Shown here piece by piece: positions 42,971 through 51,037 of a stretch of 64,000 nt of DNA. Each line of letters begins with the position of its first letter. Position 1 is the first letter of the stretch. The stretch covers positions 1 to 64,000 of the forward strand of contig NZ_SDPU01000018.1 in assembly GCF_004168035.1 (NCBI RefSeq). Reading direction: 5' to 3'. The stretch comes from Nocardioides iriomotensis. GTDB taxonomy: Bacteria; Actinomycetota; Actinomycetes; Propionibacteriales; Nocardioidaceae. The notes beneath the pieces were generated by a model. The model was not told where the DNA came from. It searched no databases and saw only the letters and a list, made by a program, of their open reading frames with translations. The position numbers and the translations under genes were made by a program.

Positions 42971-43746
42971 CGCGCGTCACCCGCCTTGTGCCGGCGCCAG
43001 GCCGCCCGGACGTGGGGCGCGGCGGACAGGTCGTAGTCGGCCTTGGCCAGCAGCCGCTCGGCGAGGAAGAGGTCCTCGGGGAAGGTGATCTTGATGTTGC
43101 GGGCGTCGCCGGTCACGCAGTGGACGGGGACGTCGGTGTAGCGCTCCACGCAGCTCGCGGTGTCGGTGCCGACGAAGCCCTCGGCGTCGGCGGCGGTGTA
43201 GGCGTCGAGGAGGGGGCCGGCGCGGAACGCCTGCGGGGTCTGTACGGCGACCGTGCGGGTGTCGACGCGGTCGCCGCCGTCGTGCAGGGCGGTGAGCGCC
43301 GGCTGGTCGATGACCGGCAGCGACCCGCCGTACTCCTCGGCGGCGAGGATGATGTCGCGGAACAGCGCGGCCGACGCGAGAGGCCGGGCGGCGTCGTGGA
43401 TCACGACCACGTCGGTCTCACCGGCCTCGATCGCGGGACGCAGCGCGCACAGCGCCTTCCACTCCGACTCGTGCCGCGACGAGCCGCCGGTCACCACGAC
43501 CACCTCGGTGTCGGGCAGCTCGCGGGCGAGGGTCGACCGCACGGTCTCCTGGTCGCCGTCCCGGACGACGAGCACGACGTGGCTGACGTGGGGGAGCGTC
43601 GTCGCCCACCGCACCGCCCACGTGAAGACCCGGCGGCCGGCCAGCGGGAGCAGCACCTTGTTGGTGTCGTGCCCGACCCGACGGCCCTCGCCCGCGGCCA
43701 GCATCACGAGGGCAGCGCGCGGCGGGACCGGACCGGTGGGGGGCAC
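42967..43746 (-). CDS. ispD: 2-C-methyl-D-erythritol 4-phosphate cytidylyltransferase
   Basis: A 259-residue enzyme of the non-mevalonate isoprenoid pathway that forms CDP-methylerythritol from MEP and CTP. It has all key motifs: MLAAGEGRRVGHDTNKVLLP near residue 15 (CTP loop and Lys), VVVIHDAARPL near 112, VAVQTPQAFRAG near 160, and NIKITFPEDLFLAE near 225. A TarI-like ribitol cytidylyltransferase is a less likely alternative. It is on the minus strand, opposite to carD and the degenerate homologue, and is separated from the PTS cluster by a perfect hairpin. Confidence 0.85.
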   Translation of the reverse strand: MPPTGPVPPRAALVMLAAGEGRRVGHDTNKVLLPLAGRRVFTWAVRWATTLPHVSHVVLVVRDGDQETVRSTLARELPDTEVVVVTGGSSRHESEWKALCALRPAIEAGETDVVVIHDAARPLASAALFRDIILAAEEYGGSLPVIDQPALTALHDGGDRVDTRTVAVQTPQAFRAGPLLDAYTAADAEGFVGTDTASCVERYTDVPVHCVTGDARNIKITFPEDLFLAERLLAKADYDLSAAPHVRAAWRRHKAGDAR

Positions 43747-43761
43747 GCGCCAACGGTAGCC

Positions 43762-43796
43762 GCAGGCCCCGGGCGCCGACGGCGCCCGGGGCCTGC
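43762..43796 (-). terminator. Strong terminator hairpin after the PTS/dehydrogenase operon
   Basis: GCAGGCCCCGGGCGCC (43762-43777) pairs perfectly with GGCGCCCGGGGCCTGC (43781-43796) with a 3-base loop, a 16-bp stem lying between the COG4091 dehydrogenase stop and the ispD start. It should stop transcripts from the PTS operon before ispD. Confidence 0.8.
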
Positions 43797-43815
43797 GTGC
43801 TCGTGCGGCGCATCC

Positions 43816-45138
43816 TCAGCGGCGGATCAACGCCGCCAGGTCGTCGAGCGACGGGACGCCGGACTCGGCCATCGCGTCCTGCATCCGGCGCAGCTTGACG
43901 ATCGTCGAGGACTCGTCGAGGTCGACGTCGTCGTAGGTGAGCAGGTGGTCGACGGGGACGTCGTGCTTGAGGGTCGCCCCCGCCAGCACGCCGAGCGGTA
44001 CGGCGCCGTCCCGCGCGAAGTCCGACGCGTCGTCGATCAGGCCGCGGACCATCATGCCGCCGACTCCGTCGATCTTCTCGCCGGCCTGCAGCGCCCGCTT
44101 GGTGGTCGCCCCGACCTCGGCGGTCCAGTGCTCGGCGACCAGCGACGGCCGGTTGTCGAGCGCCATCTCGCACACCGTGAGCGGTGCCTCGATGCTGGCG
44201 AGGTGGTAGGGCCGGTACAGCGAGAAGTACGGCCCGTCACCCATCTGGAGGTAGGTCATCTCGTGGTTGACGTACGGGTCGTCGGTGCGGACCACCACGA
44301 ACACGCCCGGGGCCACCGGACCGGTGCAGTAGTCCACCACCCCGGCCTTCTCGAGCACGCCGCCGTCCTCCTTGAGGGCGAACGTCTGGTGCAGCTCGGG
44401 CACCGTGGACGGCGGGCCGTGCATGCCGCGGGTGCTGACCCCGAGGCCCGTCGTGTTGGCCAGCGCGGCCATCTCGATCATCGCCTTGGAGCCGTCGACG
44501 AACGAGCACAGCATCTTCGGGTTCATCTGCTTGGTGCGGGCGCGCTCGGCGAGCGACTCGGGGGTCGCGTAGATGTCGAGCGGGTTGTTCTTCCCCTTGC
44601 CGGCGCAGACGACGTCGAAGGACAGGTCCCGGGCGTAGTCGACCAGGATCTTGGTCTCGACCGGCTCGTCACCGCGGCAGACCGAGTAGATCGCTCCGGC
44701 CTTCTCGGCCACGACCTTCATCAGCGCGCCGATGGTGACGTCGGACTCGACGTTGAGGGTGGCGATGCCCTTGCCGCTGAGCAGCGACTCGAGCGCCACC
44801 CGGGCGCCGACGTCGGGTACGCCGGTCGCCTCGACGACGACGTCGAGCGGGAGCGCGCCCAGCTCGTCGATGCCGCCGAGGGCGACGGATCCCCCGTTCT
44901 CGATGGCCTGCACGGCCGCGTCGGTGGTGGTGGCGCCGTCCGGCGTGATGCCGGCCTGGGTGAGCGCCTCCTCCGCGCGGTCGCGCTGGACGTCGAGGAC
45001 GGCGGAGAGGCTGACGCCGGGCATCCGGAGCAGCTGGGCCGCGAAGCCGCGGCCCATCTGCCCGGCGCCGACCAGCCCCACGCGGAGCGGGCGGCCGATC
45101 TCGGCCTCGCGGGCCTGGAGACGTGCGCGGTAGCTCAT
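43816..45138 (-). CDS. COG4091-type NAD(P)-dependent dehydrogenase with SAF domain
   Basis: A 440-residue protein of the homoserine-dehydrogenase-like COG4091 group. The N-terminal Rossmann domain opens with RVGLVGAGQMGRGFAAQLLR near residue 19, followed by VVVEATGVPDVGARVALE near 100. The catalytic domain contains SFDVVCAGKGKNNPLDIYAT. A C-terminal SAF-like module (GVLAGATLKHDVPVDHLLTY near 375) is typical. Its start overlaps the EIIA stop by 4 bp. Such proteins recur beside glucitol-family PTS genes, so it probably acts on the phosphorylated polyol or a derivative. No SrlD-type sorbitol-6-phosphate dehydrogenase is present. Substrate unknown. Confidence 0.75.
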   Translation of the reverse strand: MSYRARLQAREAEIGRPLRVGLVGAGQMGRGFAAQLLRMPGVSLSAVLDVQRDRAEEALTQAGITPDGATTTDAAVQAIENGGSVALGGIDELGALPLDVVVEATGVPDVGARVALESLLSGKGIATLNVESDVTIGALMKVVAEKAGAIYSVCRGDEPVETKILVDYARDLSFDVVCAGKGKNNPLDIYATPESLAERARTKQMNPKMLCSFVDGSKAMIEMAALANTTGLGVSTRGMHGPPSTVPELHQTFALKEDGGVLEKAGVVDYCTGPVAPGVFVVVRTDDPYVNHEMTYLQMGDGPYFSLYRPYHLASIEAPLTVCEMALDNRPSLVAEHWTAEVGATTKRALQAGEKIDGVGGMMVRGLIDDASDFARDGAVPLGVLAGATLKHDVPVDHLLTYDDVDLDESSTIVKLRRMQDAMAESGVPSLDDLAALIRR

Positions 45139-45539
45139 GTGTGCTGCTCCCTGGAGTTTCCTGGACGGGTGATTCGGAAGTGGTCGCCTACCCGCAGCAG
45201 GGGCAGGTCGCCGACCCGGACGCAGACGTCGCCGGGAAGGTTGGGCTCGGTGCGGCCGTCGGCCTTGAGGTCGAGGTGGCCGAGGTTGAGGAGGTTGTCG
45301 CGGACCACGGGTCCGACGGCGAGGACCTCGAGCTCGGTGCTCCCGACCTGGAGGAGGTCGCCGGCCCGGGGGCCGTCGTCCTCCAGGGTCGCCTTGTGCA
45401 GCACCGACATGTCGTGCAGCTCCACCGGTGACTGCGCCCCGAAGAAGATGAGCAGGCCATGGCCGAGGAAGGCCTCGACCTGGCCGCCCACCTGCGTGAC
45501 TTCGGACTCGTAGACGACCGTCGCGCCGGAGGCCGTCAT
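45135..45539 (-). CDS. srlB: PTS glucitol/sorbitol-family EIIA component
   Basis: A 134-residue cytoplasmic phosphocarrier. VELHDMSVLHKATLEDD near residue 43 contains the phospho-accepting His corresponding to the FIHCHG region of E. coli GutB. The tail VGPVVRDNLLNLGHLDLKAD is also conserved. It takes phosphate from HPr and gives it to EIIB. Stop and start overlaps with the EIIB gene and the dehydrogenase (both ATGA) show one operon. Confidence 0.88.
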   Translation of the reverse strand: MTASGATVVYESEVTQVGGQVEAFLGHGLLIFFGAQSPVELHDMSVLHKATLEDDGPRAGDLLQVGSTELEVLAVGPVVRDNLLNLGHLDLKADGRTEPNLPGDVCVRVGDLPLLRVGDHFRITRPGNSREQHT

Positions 45540-45907
45540 GTCTGTTCCACGTCGTCGGGCTTCACCCCGGAGACGAAGAGCTCCTCGGTGATGAACTGGG
45601 CGAGGGGTCCCGCAGGGCTCGTCGCGTGGATGTCGACCGTCTTGACCTTCTTCATCGGGTAGACGCCCACGCGGGCGGTACCACCGCAGTCGATGACGGC
45701 GACGGCCAGCTTGTCGAACGGTGCGGAGCCGGAGAAGCCGTCGATCACCTCGCCGCCGGTGAGGTCGGCGATCCGCTGGGCGACGGGGTGGATCCCCCCG
45801 CCCGTGATCGACGCGATCAGCGGCTTGTCCTCGGTGGGGGTGATGGTGAGCGGGCCACCCCAGCCACCTCGACCCTTGGACACGCGGACGGACTTGTAGT
45901 CGGGCAT
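45536..45907 (-). CDS. PTS glucitol/sorbitol-family EIIB, split from EIIBC
   Basis: A 123-residue protein equal to the N-terminal third of E. coli SrlE: KGRGGWGGPLTITPTEDK near residue 12, VAVIDCGGTARVGVYP near 73 with the phospho-accepting Cys, and SPAGPLAQFITEELFVSGVK near 98. It ends just where the E. coli protein enters its membrane part, which here is a separate gene 21 bp upstream. The split does not look like a frameshift, because both parts have their own starts and ribosome sites. Confidence 0.85.
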   Translation of the reverse strand: MPDYKSVRVSKGRGGWGGPLTITPTEDKPLIASITGGGIHPVAQRIADLTGGEVIDGFSGSAPFDKLAVAVIDCGGTARVGVYPMKKVKTVDIHATSPAGPLAQFITEELFVSGVKPDDVEQT

Positions 45908-45928
45908 CGGTGTACTCCTCTGGTTGGG

Positions 45929-46522
45929 CTAGTTGCTCGCGGACGTGTAGAGCCCGAAGCTGGCGAAGTAGGCGATGACCACCGACGCCGGACCGGTGAA
46001 GAGCCGGGAGACGAGCACGGCGGGCACGCCGATCTCGACGGTCTTCTCCTCCGCCTCGCCGAGGGCCAGGCCCACCGGGATGAAGTCACAGCCGACCTGG
46101 GGGTCGATGGCGAACAGCGCCGGGAGTGCGTACTGCGGCGGGATGTCGCCGGCACCGATCCGGGTGCCGAGCAGGACGCCGACCACCTGGGCGATCACGG
46201 CGCCGGGGCCGAGCACCGGCGAGAGCACCGGGATGGCGCAGAAGATGCTGATCACGACCAGGCCGAGCAGGCTGCTCGCCAGCGGCTCGATCAGGTGCGC
46301 CAGCCAGTCGCCGAGGCCGGTCTCGTTGATGATGCCGATGAGCACGGCGATGAACGCCATGAACGGCAGGATGTTCCGGATGACGGTGTCGATCGAGTCG
46401 CGACCGGCCTGGTAGAGGGTGCCCACCACGCCGCCGACGGTCTTGCCGACCGTGACCAGGACCTTGTTGAAGGTGTTCATGGCGCCGCCGCCACCGGACT
46501 TCGTCGTGTCGGTCGTGGTCAT
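45929..46522 (-). CDS. srlE: PTS glucitol/sorbitol-family EIIC membrane component (SrlE C-terminal part)
   Basis: A 197-residue membrane protein equal to the membrane half of Srl[21 protein letters not shown] near residue 36, [20 protein letters not shown] near 102, and [20 protein letters not shown] near 135. About four to five helices. The N-terminal Thr/Gly-rich 15 residues are extra; ATG inside (MNTFNKV) is an alternative start. It overlaps the srlA stop by 4 bp. Together with SrlA it forms the polyol channel. Confidence 0.87.
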   Translation of the reverse strand: MTTTDTTKSGGGGAMNTFNKVLVTVGKTVGGVVGTLYQAGRDSIDTVIRNILPFMAFIAVLIGIINETGLGDWLAHLIEPLASSLLGLVVISIFCAIPVLSPVLGPGAVIAQVVGVLLGTRIGAGDIPPQYALPALFAIDPQVGCDFIPVGLALGEAEEKTVEIGVPAVLVSRLFTGPASVVIAYFASFGLYTSASN

Positions 46523-47142
46523 GCCGCCACCTCCTCAGTGGTCGAGCGCCGCATCATGCGGGCGGTGATGAGCTCGGTCACGATGCCCCGCATGAGGATC
46601 ACGACCAGGCCGACCAGCAGGTAGCGGACGGCCAGCTCGCTGGTGTTGAGGCCGAGCTGGGTGATGCCGGTGGCGATGCCCAGGTAGACGAAGAGCTCAC
46701 CGGCGTTGGCGTGCGGGAAGATGCCGGTGATGGGGTGCACGAAGCTCACGGCCGAGTCGTAGAACGCCGGCTTGTAGCGCTCCGGCAGGAAGCGGCCCAT
46801 CGTGTAGCACATGGGGTTGGTCAGGAAGAAGACCGAGAGGCCCGGGAAGATCAGGTACCGGACGGGGTAGTAGATGATGCCCGGCCGTGCGGCGTACTCG
46901 CCGACCTTGTCGATGCGCTCGGGCCCGATCATGTGGATCAGTGCGTTCACGAAGGTGAGCAGCACGATCAGGGTCGGGATGATCCCCACGACCAGGCCGA
47001 CGAAGACCTCGCCGCCGGCCTGGAACAGCCCGATGAACCAGTCCGCCGCGTTGGCGAGAACGCCGAAGAACCCGGTGGGTTCATCGACTTGTGGTTGTTC
47101 GGCGGCGAAGGCGATGCCTGCCGCCAGGTGTGCGAGTGGCAT
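46519..47142 (-). CDS. srlA: PTS glucitol/sorbitol-family EIIC component SrlA
   Basis: A 207-residue membrane protein of the GutA/SrlA family: [20 protein letters not shown] near residue 38, [16 protein letters not shown] near 67, [20 protein letters not shown] near 105, and [18 protein letters not shown] near 140. ATG 47142 has GAGGAG 5 bases upstream. The 132 bp before it show no gene, and probably link it to gutM in one transcript. Confidence 0.9.
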   Translation of the reverse strand: MPLAHLAAGIAFAAEQPQVDEPTGFFGVLANAADWFIGLFQAGGEVFVGLVVGIIPTLIVLLTFVNALIHMIGPERIDKVGEYAARPGIIYYPVRYLIFPGLSVFFLTNPMCYTMGRFLPERYKPAFYDSAVSFVHPITGIFPHANAGELFVYLGIATGITQLGLNTSELAVRYLLVGLVVILMRGIVTELITARMMRRSTTEEVAA

Positions 47143-47275
47143 GATGACTCCTCATCGAGCGGGCCAGATTCCTGGCCGTGGTGGTGCTGCCTGGCACCGG
47201 TTCAGTGGTTGAGGTATCCCTCGGTGGAGGCGTCGGTCGGGGGTTGCCGCCCTCGACCGGCGCCGGTTGTGCGCC

Positions 47276-47662
47276 TCAGGCGGGTGCGGGCCTGCGGTTC
47301 TTCAGGAAGTCGGCCGCCTGCCGGGCTGCCTCCCGCTGTTGTGGGCTGACGCCCGTCAGGTCGCGGTCGCCGCGAAGCTGGCTGACCTTGACCCCGAAGA
47401 GCGCCGGGAGCGGACGGCTCCGGGCGAACGTGGTCCATCCCTGGAGGCTGACCGCGTTGCGGACGAACCCGCGGTCGTCGACGGCGATGGCGACGAACGC
47501 ACGCCCACCCCGGTAGCGGCGTCCTCCGCGTCCCACGCTGACGGCTCCGTCCTTGCGGAGCGCGCGGGTCGCGCGGTTGAACTCCTGGCTCTGCCGGTAG
47601 GCGAGGACCTGCTGGATGATCGTGCCGCCGACCACCGCGGCGAGGAGCAGGAGGGGGGTCAT
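47276..47662 (-). CDS. GutM/SrlM-family protein
   Basis: A 128-residue protein: a membrane-inserting first helix (LLLLAAVVGGTIIQQVLAY), then the GutM core with SQEFNRATRALRKDGAVSVG and RAFVAIAVDDRGFVRNAVSL near residue 60, and a C-terminal basic part. GutM homologues stand in glucitol PTS operons as accessory regulators. Its start overlaps the SorC stop by 4 bp (ATGA). Confidence 0.8.
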   Translation of the reverse strand: MTPLLLLAAVVGGTIIQQVLAYRQSQEFNRATRALRKDGAVSVGRGGRRYRGGRAFVAIAVDDRGFVRNAVSLQGWTTFARSRPLPALFGVKVSQLRGDRDLTGVSPQQREAARQAADFLKNRRPAPA

Positions 47663-48645
47663 GAGCTCTTCCTTCGTTCGGGGGGAACCGGGGTGGGCTC
47701 GCTGAGCAGCATGCGAGCCAGCACCTCGTCACACACCAGGGAGTCGACGAGACGGCCCCGGAGGGCGCCGAGGACACCGGGGGTCTTGGCCCGGCCGTGG
47801 GCCACCCCGACGACGTTGGGGATGTTGCGGAGGTCATCGAGGTCGAGCGCCAGGATGCGGGCGGCGACCGCGCCCTTCACCTCGTGACCCTCGGCGTCGT
47901 AGTAACGGGCGGCCAGGTCGCCGACCGGCTCCGCGGCCCAGAACTCCTTCTCCTCGCGCGGCGTGAGCTGCAGCGAGGAGAGGATCGCGGCGGACGACCC
48001 GTGGCTCGGCGTGCCGATGCCGACGAACGCCAGGTCGGCGGAGCGGGCGAGGTCGAGGATCTCGACGATCGACTGCTCGGCGAGCAGGGCGTCGCGAGCC
48101 ATCGCCGAGGTGAGGGTGGCCGGAGCGTGCAGGTTGACGTAGTCGGCCCCGAGCCTGGTCGCCAGCTCGCGGACGAGCTCGGCGCCGCTGATCTCGTTGC
48201 TGATCGACGAGAGGCCGCCGACGAGCTGGGCGAGGGTGAGGTGGTAGTCGCGCTGCACCTCCACGGCGTAGACCATCGCCTGGAGCGCGTGGCCCCAGGA
48301 GAGCGCGACGGTCATGTTGTCCGCGACCCGCTCCATGAGCAGCTGGGCCGCCTGCTGCCCGACCTGGTCCTCGACCTTCACCGAGACGGCCGGACCGCGC
48401 TGGGCGACCCGGACGTCGATGAGGCCGAACCGGTGCCGCAGCTCCTCCTCGAGCTGGGGCACCCGGCCCGACGGGTCGTTGATCGTGATGGTGACGATCC
48501 CCTGCCTCTGGGCCTCGGTGAGCATCCGCGAGACGTTGGACCGGGAGGTCCCCAGCTCGCGGGCGATCTCGGCCTGCGACTGGTTCTCGAGGTAGTACAG
48601 GCGCGCCGCGGCCAGCAGGGTGCTGGGGTCGCGCGGAGCGGGCAT
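47659..48645 (-). CDS. SorC/DeoR-type sugar-binding transcriptional regulator
   Basis: A 328-residue regulator. The N-terminal helix-turn-helix has SQAEIARELGTSRSNVSRML near residue 27, and the large sugar-phosphate-sensing domain contains VALSWGHALQAMVYAVEV near 117, DLAFVGIGTPS near 210, and VVGVAHGRAKTPGVLGALRG near 285, where a sugar-phosphate binding loop is expected. ATG 48645 matches family starts. First gene of the PTS operon; two operator-like sites in its promoter (48647-48681) resemble one before the E1-alpha gene, so it probably controls both. Confidence 0.9.
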   Translation of the reverse strand: MPAPRDPSTLLAAARLYYLENQSQAEIARELGTSRSNVSRMLTEAQRQGIVTITINDPSGRVPQLEEELRHRFGLIDVRVAQRGPAVSVKVEDQVGQQAAQLLMERVADNMTVALSWGHALQAMVYAVEVQRDYHLTLAQLVGGLSSISNEISGAELVRELATRLGADYVNLHAPATLTSAMARDALLAEQSIVEILDLARSADLAFVGIGTPSHGSSAAILSSLQLTPREEKEFWAAEPVGDLAARYYDAEGHEVKGAVAARILALDLDDLRNIPNVVGVAHGRAKTPGVLGALRGRLVDSLVCDEVLARMLLSEPTPVPPERRKSS

Positions 48646-48646
48646 G

Positions 48647-48681
48647 TTCACCTCTGTGCGGATCGTTCTCACATCTGTCCA
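48647..48681. promoter_or_regulatory. Tandem operator-like sites upstream of the SorC gene
   Basis: TTCACCTCTGTGCG (48647-48660) and CTCACATCTGTCCA (48668-48681) are two imperfect copies of a motif whose perfect form, TGCACATCTGTGCA, lies before the E1-alpha gene at 52033. Their starts are 21 bp apart, about two helical turns, so a regulator dimer pair could bind on one face. The first touches the ribosome site, consistent with autorepression. Confidence 0.6.
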
Positions 48682-48744
48682 CGTATTCGAGCATGTGACG
48701 CCGGTCACGTCAAGCAGCGGAAGCGTGGTCATTTCGGGTGGTTC

Positions 48745-49989
48745 TCAGGCCTGGGTCAGCCGGCGCACGAACGCGTCGAGCAGGCCGGCGGCGTGCGCCC
48801 CGTCGCCGACCCGGTGGTCGACGGTGAGGCCGGCCGTCAGGGTCAGGGCCAGTCCGACACCGCCGGGGACGGCGACGGGGCGCGGCTTGATGGAGCCGAG
48901 TGCGAGCACGCTCGCCTGCGGCGGGGTGACGAGGGCCTGGAAGCGGTCCACGCCCATGCCCCCGAGGTTGGACAGCGAGCCGTTGGCGACGCCGAGGTAC
49001 GCCGGGTCGAGGCGACCGCTGTGGGCCGCCGTGACGACGTGCTTGACCTCCGCGTCGAGCTCGCGCGGGTCGCGGGCGTCGGGCTCGAGGAACACCGGCA
49101 CGAGCAGGCCGCCCTCGGTGGCCACCGCGAGCGCGACGGCGGGCGGGCCGCTGGGCACGGCGGCGCCCCGGCCGTCGAGCGCCGTGGCGTCCCAGCGGTT
49201 CAGCAAGTCGGGCACCTCGCGGAGCGCCGCGGCGTAGGCCTGCAGCAGGGACGTCGTCCAGGACACGCCCTGCTGCCGGCGTACGGCGTTCGCCTCGTCG
49301 AGGAGCACGTCGCGCCAGACGGTGAACTGCGGGACGGCGGCGGACTCGGTCATCTTGCGGGCCACGGCGGCGCGGATCATCGCGCTGCGGTCCTTCTGCG
49401 GCTTCGCCGCGGTGGCCGGGGCTGCAGCGGCCGGCGCCGGGGCCGCGGGTGCGGCCGGTGCGGCCGGCCGGCTGACCTGCTCGACGTCGGCCACGGTGAC
49501 GCGGCCCTCGGGGCCGGACCCGGTGACGGTCGCGAGGTCGACGCCGCGCTCGCGGGCGAGGCCGCGGGCGCGCGGCACGGCGGCGACCGGCCCGGGCTGG
49601 GACGGCACGGCCTCCCACTCGGTGTGGTCGTCGGAGTGGTCGGGGGCGAGGGTGTCGGCCGCGGGCAGCGGTGCGGCCGCGGCGGCGGGCTCGGGCTCCG
49701 GCTCCGGCTCCGGCTCGGGAGCGAGCAGGTCGCCGAGGCCGAGGCCGTCCTCCTCGCCCTCGAGGTACCCGATCGGCTCGCCGACCGCGACCATCCCCGA
49801 CTCGACGGTGATCTCGACGAGCGTGCCGGCGGCGGTGCTCTCGACCTCCATGTCGACCTTGTCGGTCATGACCTCGCACACGACGTCGCCGACGGCGATC
49901 TCGTCGCCGACCTTGGTCAGCCAGGAGGACACCTCGCCCTCGGTCATCGTCATGGACATCTTGGGCATCAGGATCGGGATGCGCGCCAT
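48745..49989 (-). CDS. 2-oxo acid/acetoin dehydrogenase E2 component (dihydrolipoyl acyltransferase)
   Basis: A 414-residue E2. One lipoyl domain (residues 1-80; lipoylated Lys in EVMTDKVDMEVES near 44) is followed by a Glu/Pro linker, a peripheral-subunit binding domain (RARGLARERGVDLATVTGSG near 140), an Ala/Pro linker, and the catalytic acyltransferase domain with DHRVGDGAHAAGLL near 393 (HxxxDG). E1-alpha and E1-beta are encoded upstream; there is no E3 in the window, so a common dihydrolipoamide dehydrogenase would be shared. The acyl substrate cannot be decided from sequence. Confidence 0.9.
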   Translation of the reverse strand: MARIPILMPKMSMTMTEGEVSSWLTKVGDEIAVGDVVCEVMTDKVDMEVESTAAGTLVEITVESGMVAVGEPIGYLEGEEDGLGLGDLLAPEPEPEPEPEPAAAAAPLPAADTLAPDHSDDHTEWEAVPSQPGPVAAVPRARGLARERGVDLATVTGSGPEGRVTVADVEQVSRPAAPAAPAAPAPAAAAPATAAKPQKDRSAMIRAAVARKMTESAAVPQFTVWRDVLLDEANAVRRQQGVSWTTSLLQAYAAALREVPDLLNRWDATALDGRGAAVPSGPPAVALAVATEGGLLVPVFLEPDARDPRELDAEVKHVVTAAHSGRLDPAYLGVANGSLSNLGGMGVDRFQALVTPPQASVLALGSIKPRPVAVPGGVGLALTLTAGLTVDHRVGDGAHAAGLLDAFVRRLTQA

Positions 49990-49992
49990 GGG

Positions 49993-51018
49993 TCAGGAGT
50001 CCTTCATCAGCGAGCGGGCGGCGTCGACGATGCCGTCCACCTGGGGGACGGCGGCCGTCTCGAGCTGCGGGGCGTAGGGGATCGGCACGTCGAGACCGCT
50101 CAGCCGGCGGATCGGTGCGAGCAGCCGGTAGATCGCGGGCGACTCGACGATGCGCGAGGCGATCTCGGCGGTGAAGCCGACGTGGCCCGGTGCCTCCTGC
50201 ACCAGCAGCGCGCGGCCGGTCCGCGAGACGTCCTCGAGGATCGGGGCGTCGTCGAGCGGGCTCAGCGTGCGCGGGTCGATGACGGACACGTCGATGCCGT
50301 CGGCGGCGAGGCGCTCAGCGGCCTCGAGGCTGCGCTGCACCATGACGCCGGTGGCCACGATCGTGACGTCGCGGCCACGACGGCGTACGGCGGTCTTCCC
50401 GAGGGGAACCCGGCCGGCGCCCTCGGGCACGGGGCCGGAGGTGCGGTAGAGCAGCTTGTGCTCGAGCACGATGACCGGGTTGGGGTCGTCGATCGCGGAC
50501 AGCAGCAGGCCCTTGGCGTCCTCGGCGGTCGCGGGCATCACGACCTTGAGGCCGGGCACGTGCGCGAACCACGCCTCGAGGCTCTGCGAGTGCTGCGCGG
50601 CCGCGCCGGTGCCGGAGCCGAGCGGGGCGCGCAGCACCATCGGCACCTCGGCGGCGCCGCCGAGCATGAAGTGGATCTTGGCGGCCTGGTTGACGATCTG
50701 GTCCATCGCCTGGCAGGTGAAGTCGGAGAACTGGATCTCCACGACCGGCCGCATGCCCGCGAGCGCGGCGCCGACGGCCGCGCCGACGATCCCGAGCTCG
50801 GAGATCGGGGTGTCCCGGACCCGCTCCGCCCCGAAGCGGTGGTAGAGGTCCCCGGTGACGCCGAAGGCACCGCCGTACACGCCGATGTCCTCGCCGAGCA
50901 CGAACACGCGCTCGTCGGCCGACATGGCCTCGGCGAGCGCCTCGCGGACGGCCTCGCTGTAGGTGATCACGCGTCCCTGGTCGGTCGTGCCGGCGGGAGC
51001 GGTGGGGGTGGCAGTCAT
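49993..51018 (-). CDS. 2-oxo acid/acetoin dehydrogenase E1 beta subunit
   Basis: A 341-residue transketolase-like subunit: [20 protein letters not shown] near residue 41, [20 protein letters not shown] near 70, and the C-terminal binding domain with [14 protein letters not shown] near 185. It works with E1-alpha to decarboxylate or cleave its substrate on thiamine diphosphate. ATG 51018 lies 19 bp after the E1-alpha stop. Similar to AcoB/PdhB; the exact substrate is uncertain. Confidence 0.9.
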   Translation of the reverse strand: MTATPTAPAGTTDQGRVITYSEAVREALAEAMSADERVFVLGEDIGVYGGAFGVTGDLYHRFGAERVRDTPISELGIVGAAVGAALAGMRPVVEIQFSDFTCQAMDQIVNQAAKIHFMLGGAAEVPMVLRAPLGSGTGAAAQHSQSLEAWFAHVPGLKVVMPATAEDAKGLLLSAIDDPNPVIVLEHKLLYRTSGPVPEGAGRVPLGKTAVRRRGRDVTIVATGVMVQRSLEAAERLAADGIDVSVIDPRTLSPLDDAPILEDVSRTGRALLVQEAPGHVGFTAEIASRIVESPAIYRLLAPIRRLSGLDVPIPYAPQLETAAVPQVDGIVDAARSLMKDS

Positions 51019-51037
51019 GGTGGCGGCTCCTGCGCGG

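Noticed and set aside
42967-45138. Polyol PTS operon continuing into ispD, making it a polyol cytidylyltransferase
   Set aside because: A perfect 16-bp hairpin (43762-43796) separates them, and ispD carries all motifs of the isoprenoid enzyme. TarI-like function cannot be fully excluded.
43816-47142. Classical sorbitol utilisation operon
   Set aside because: PTS components match, but SrlD dehydrogenase is lacking and a COG4091 enzyme takes its place, so sorbitol cannot be claimed.
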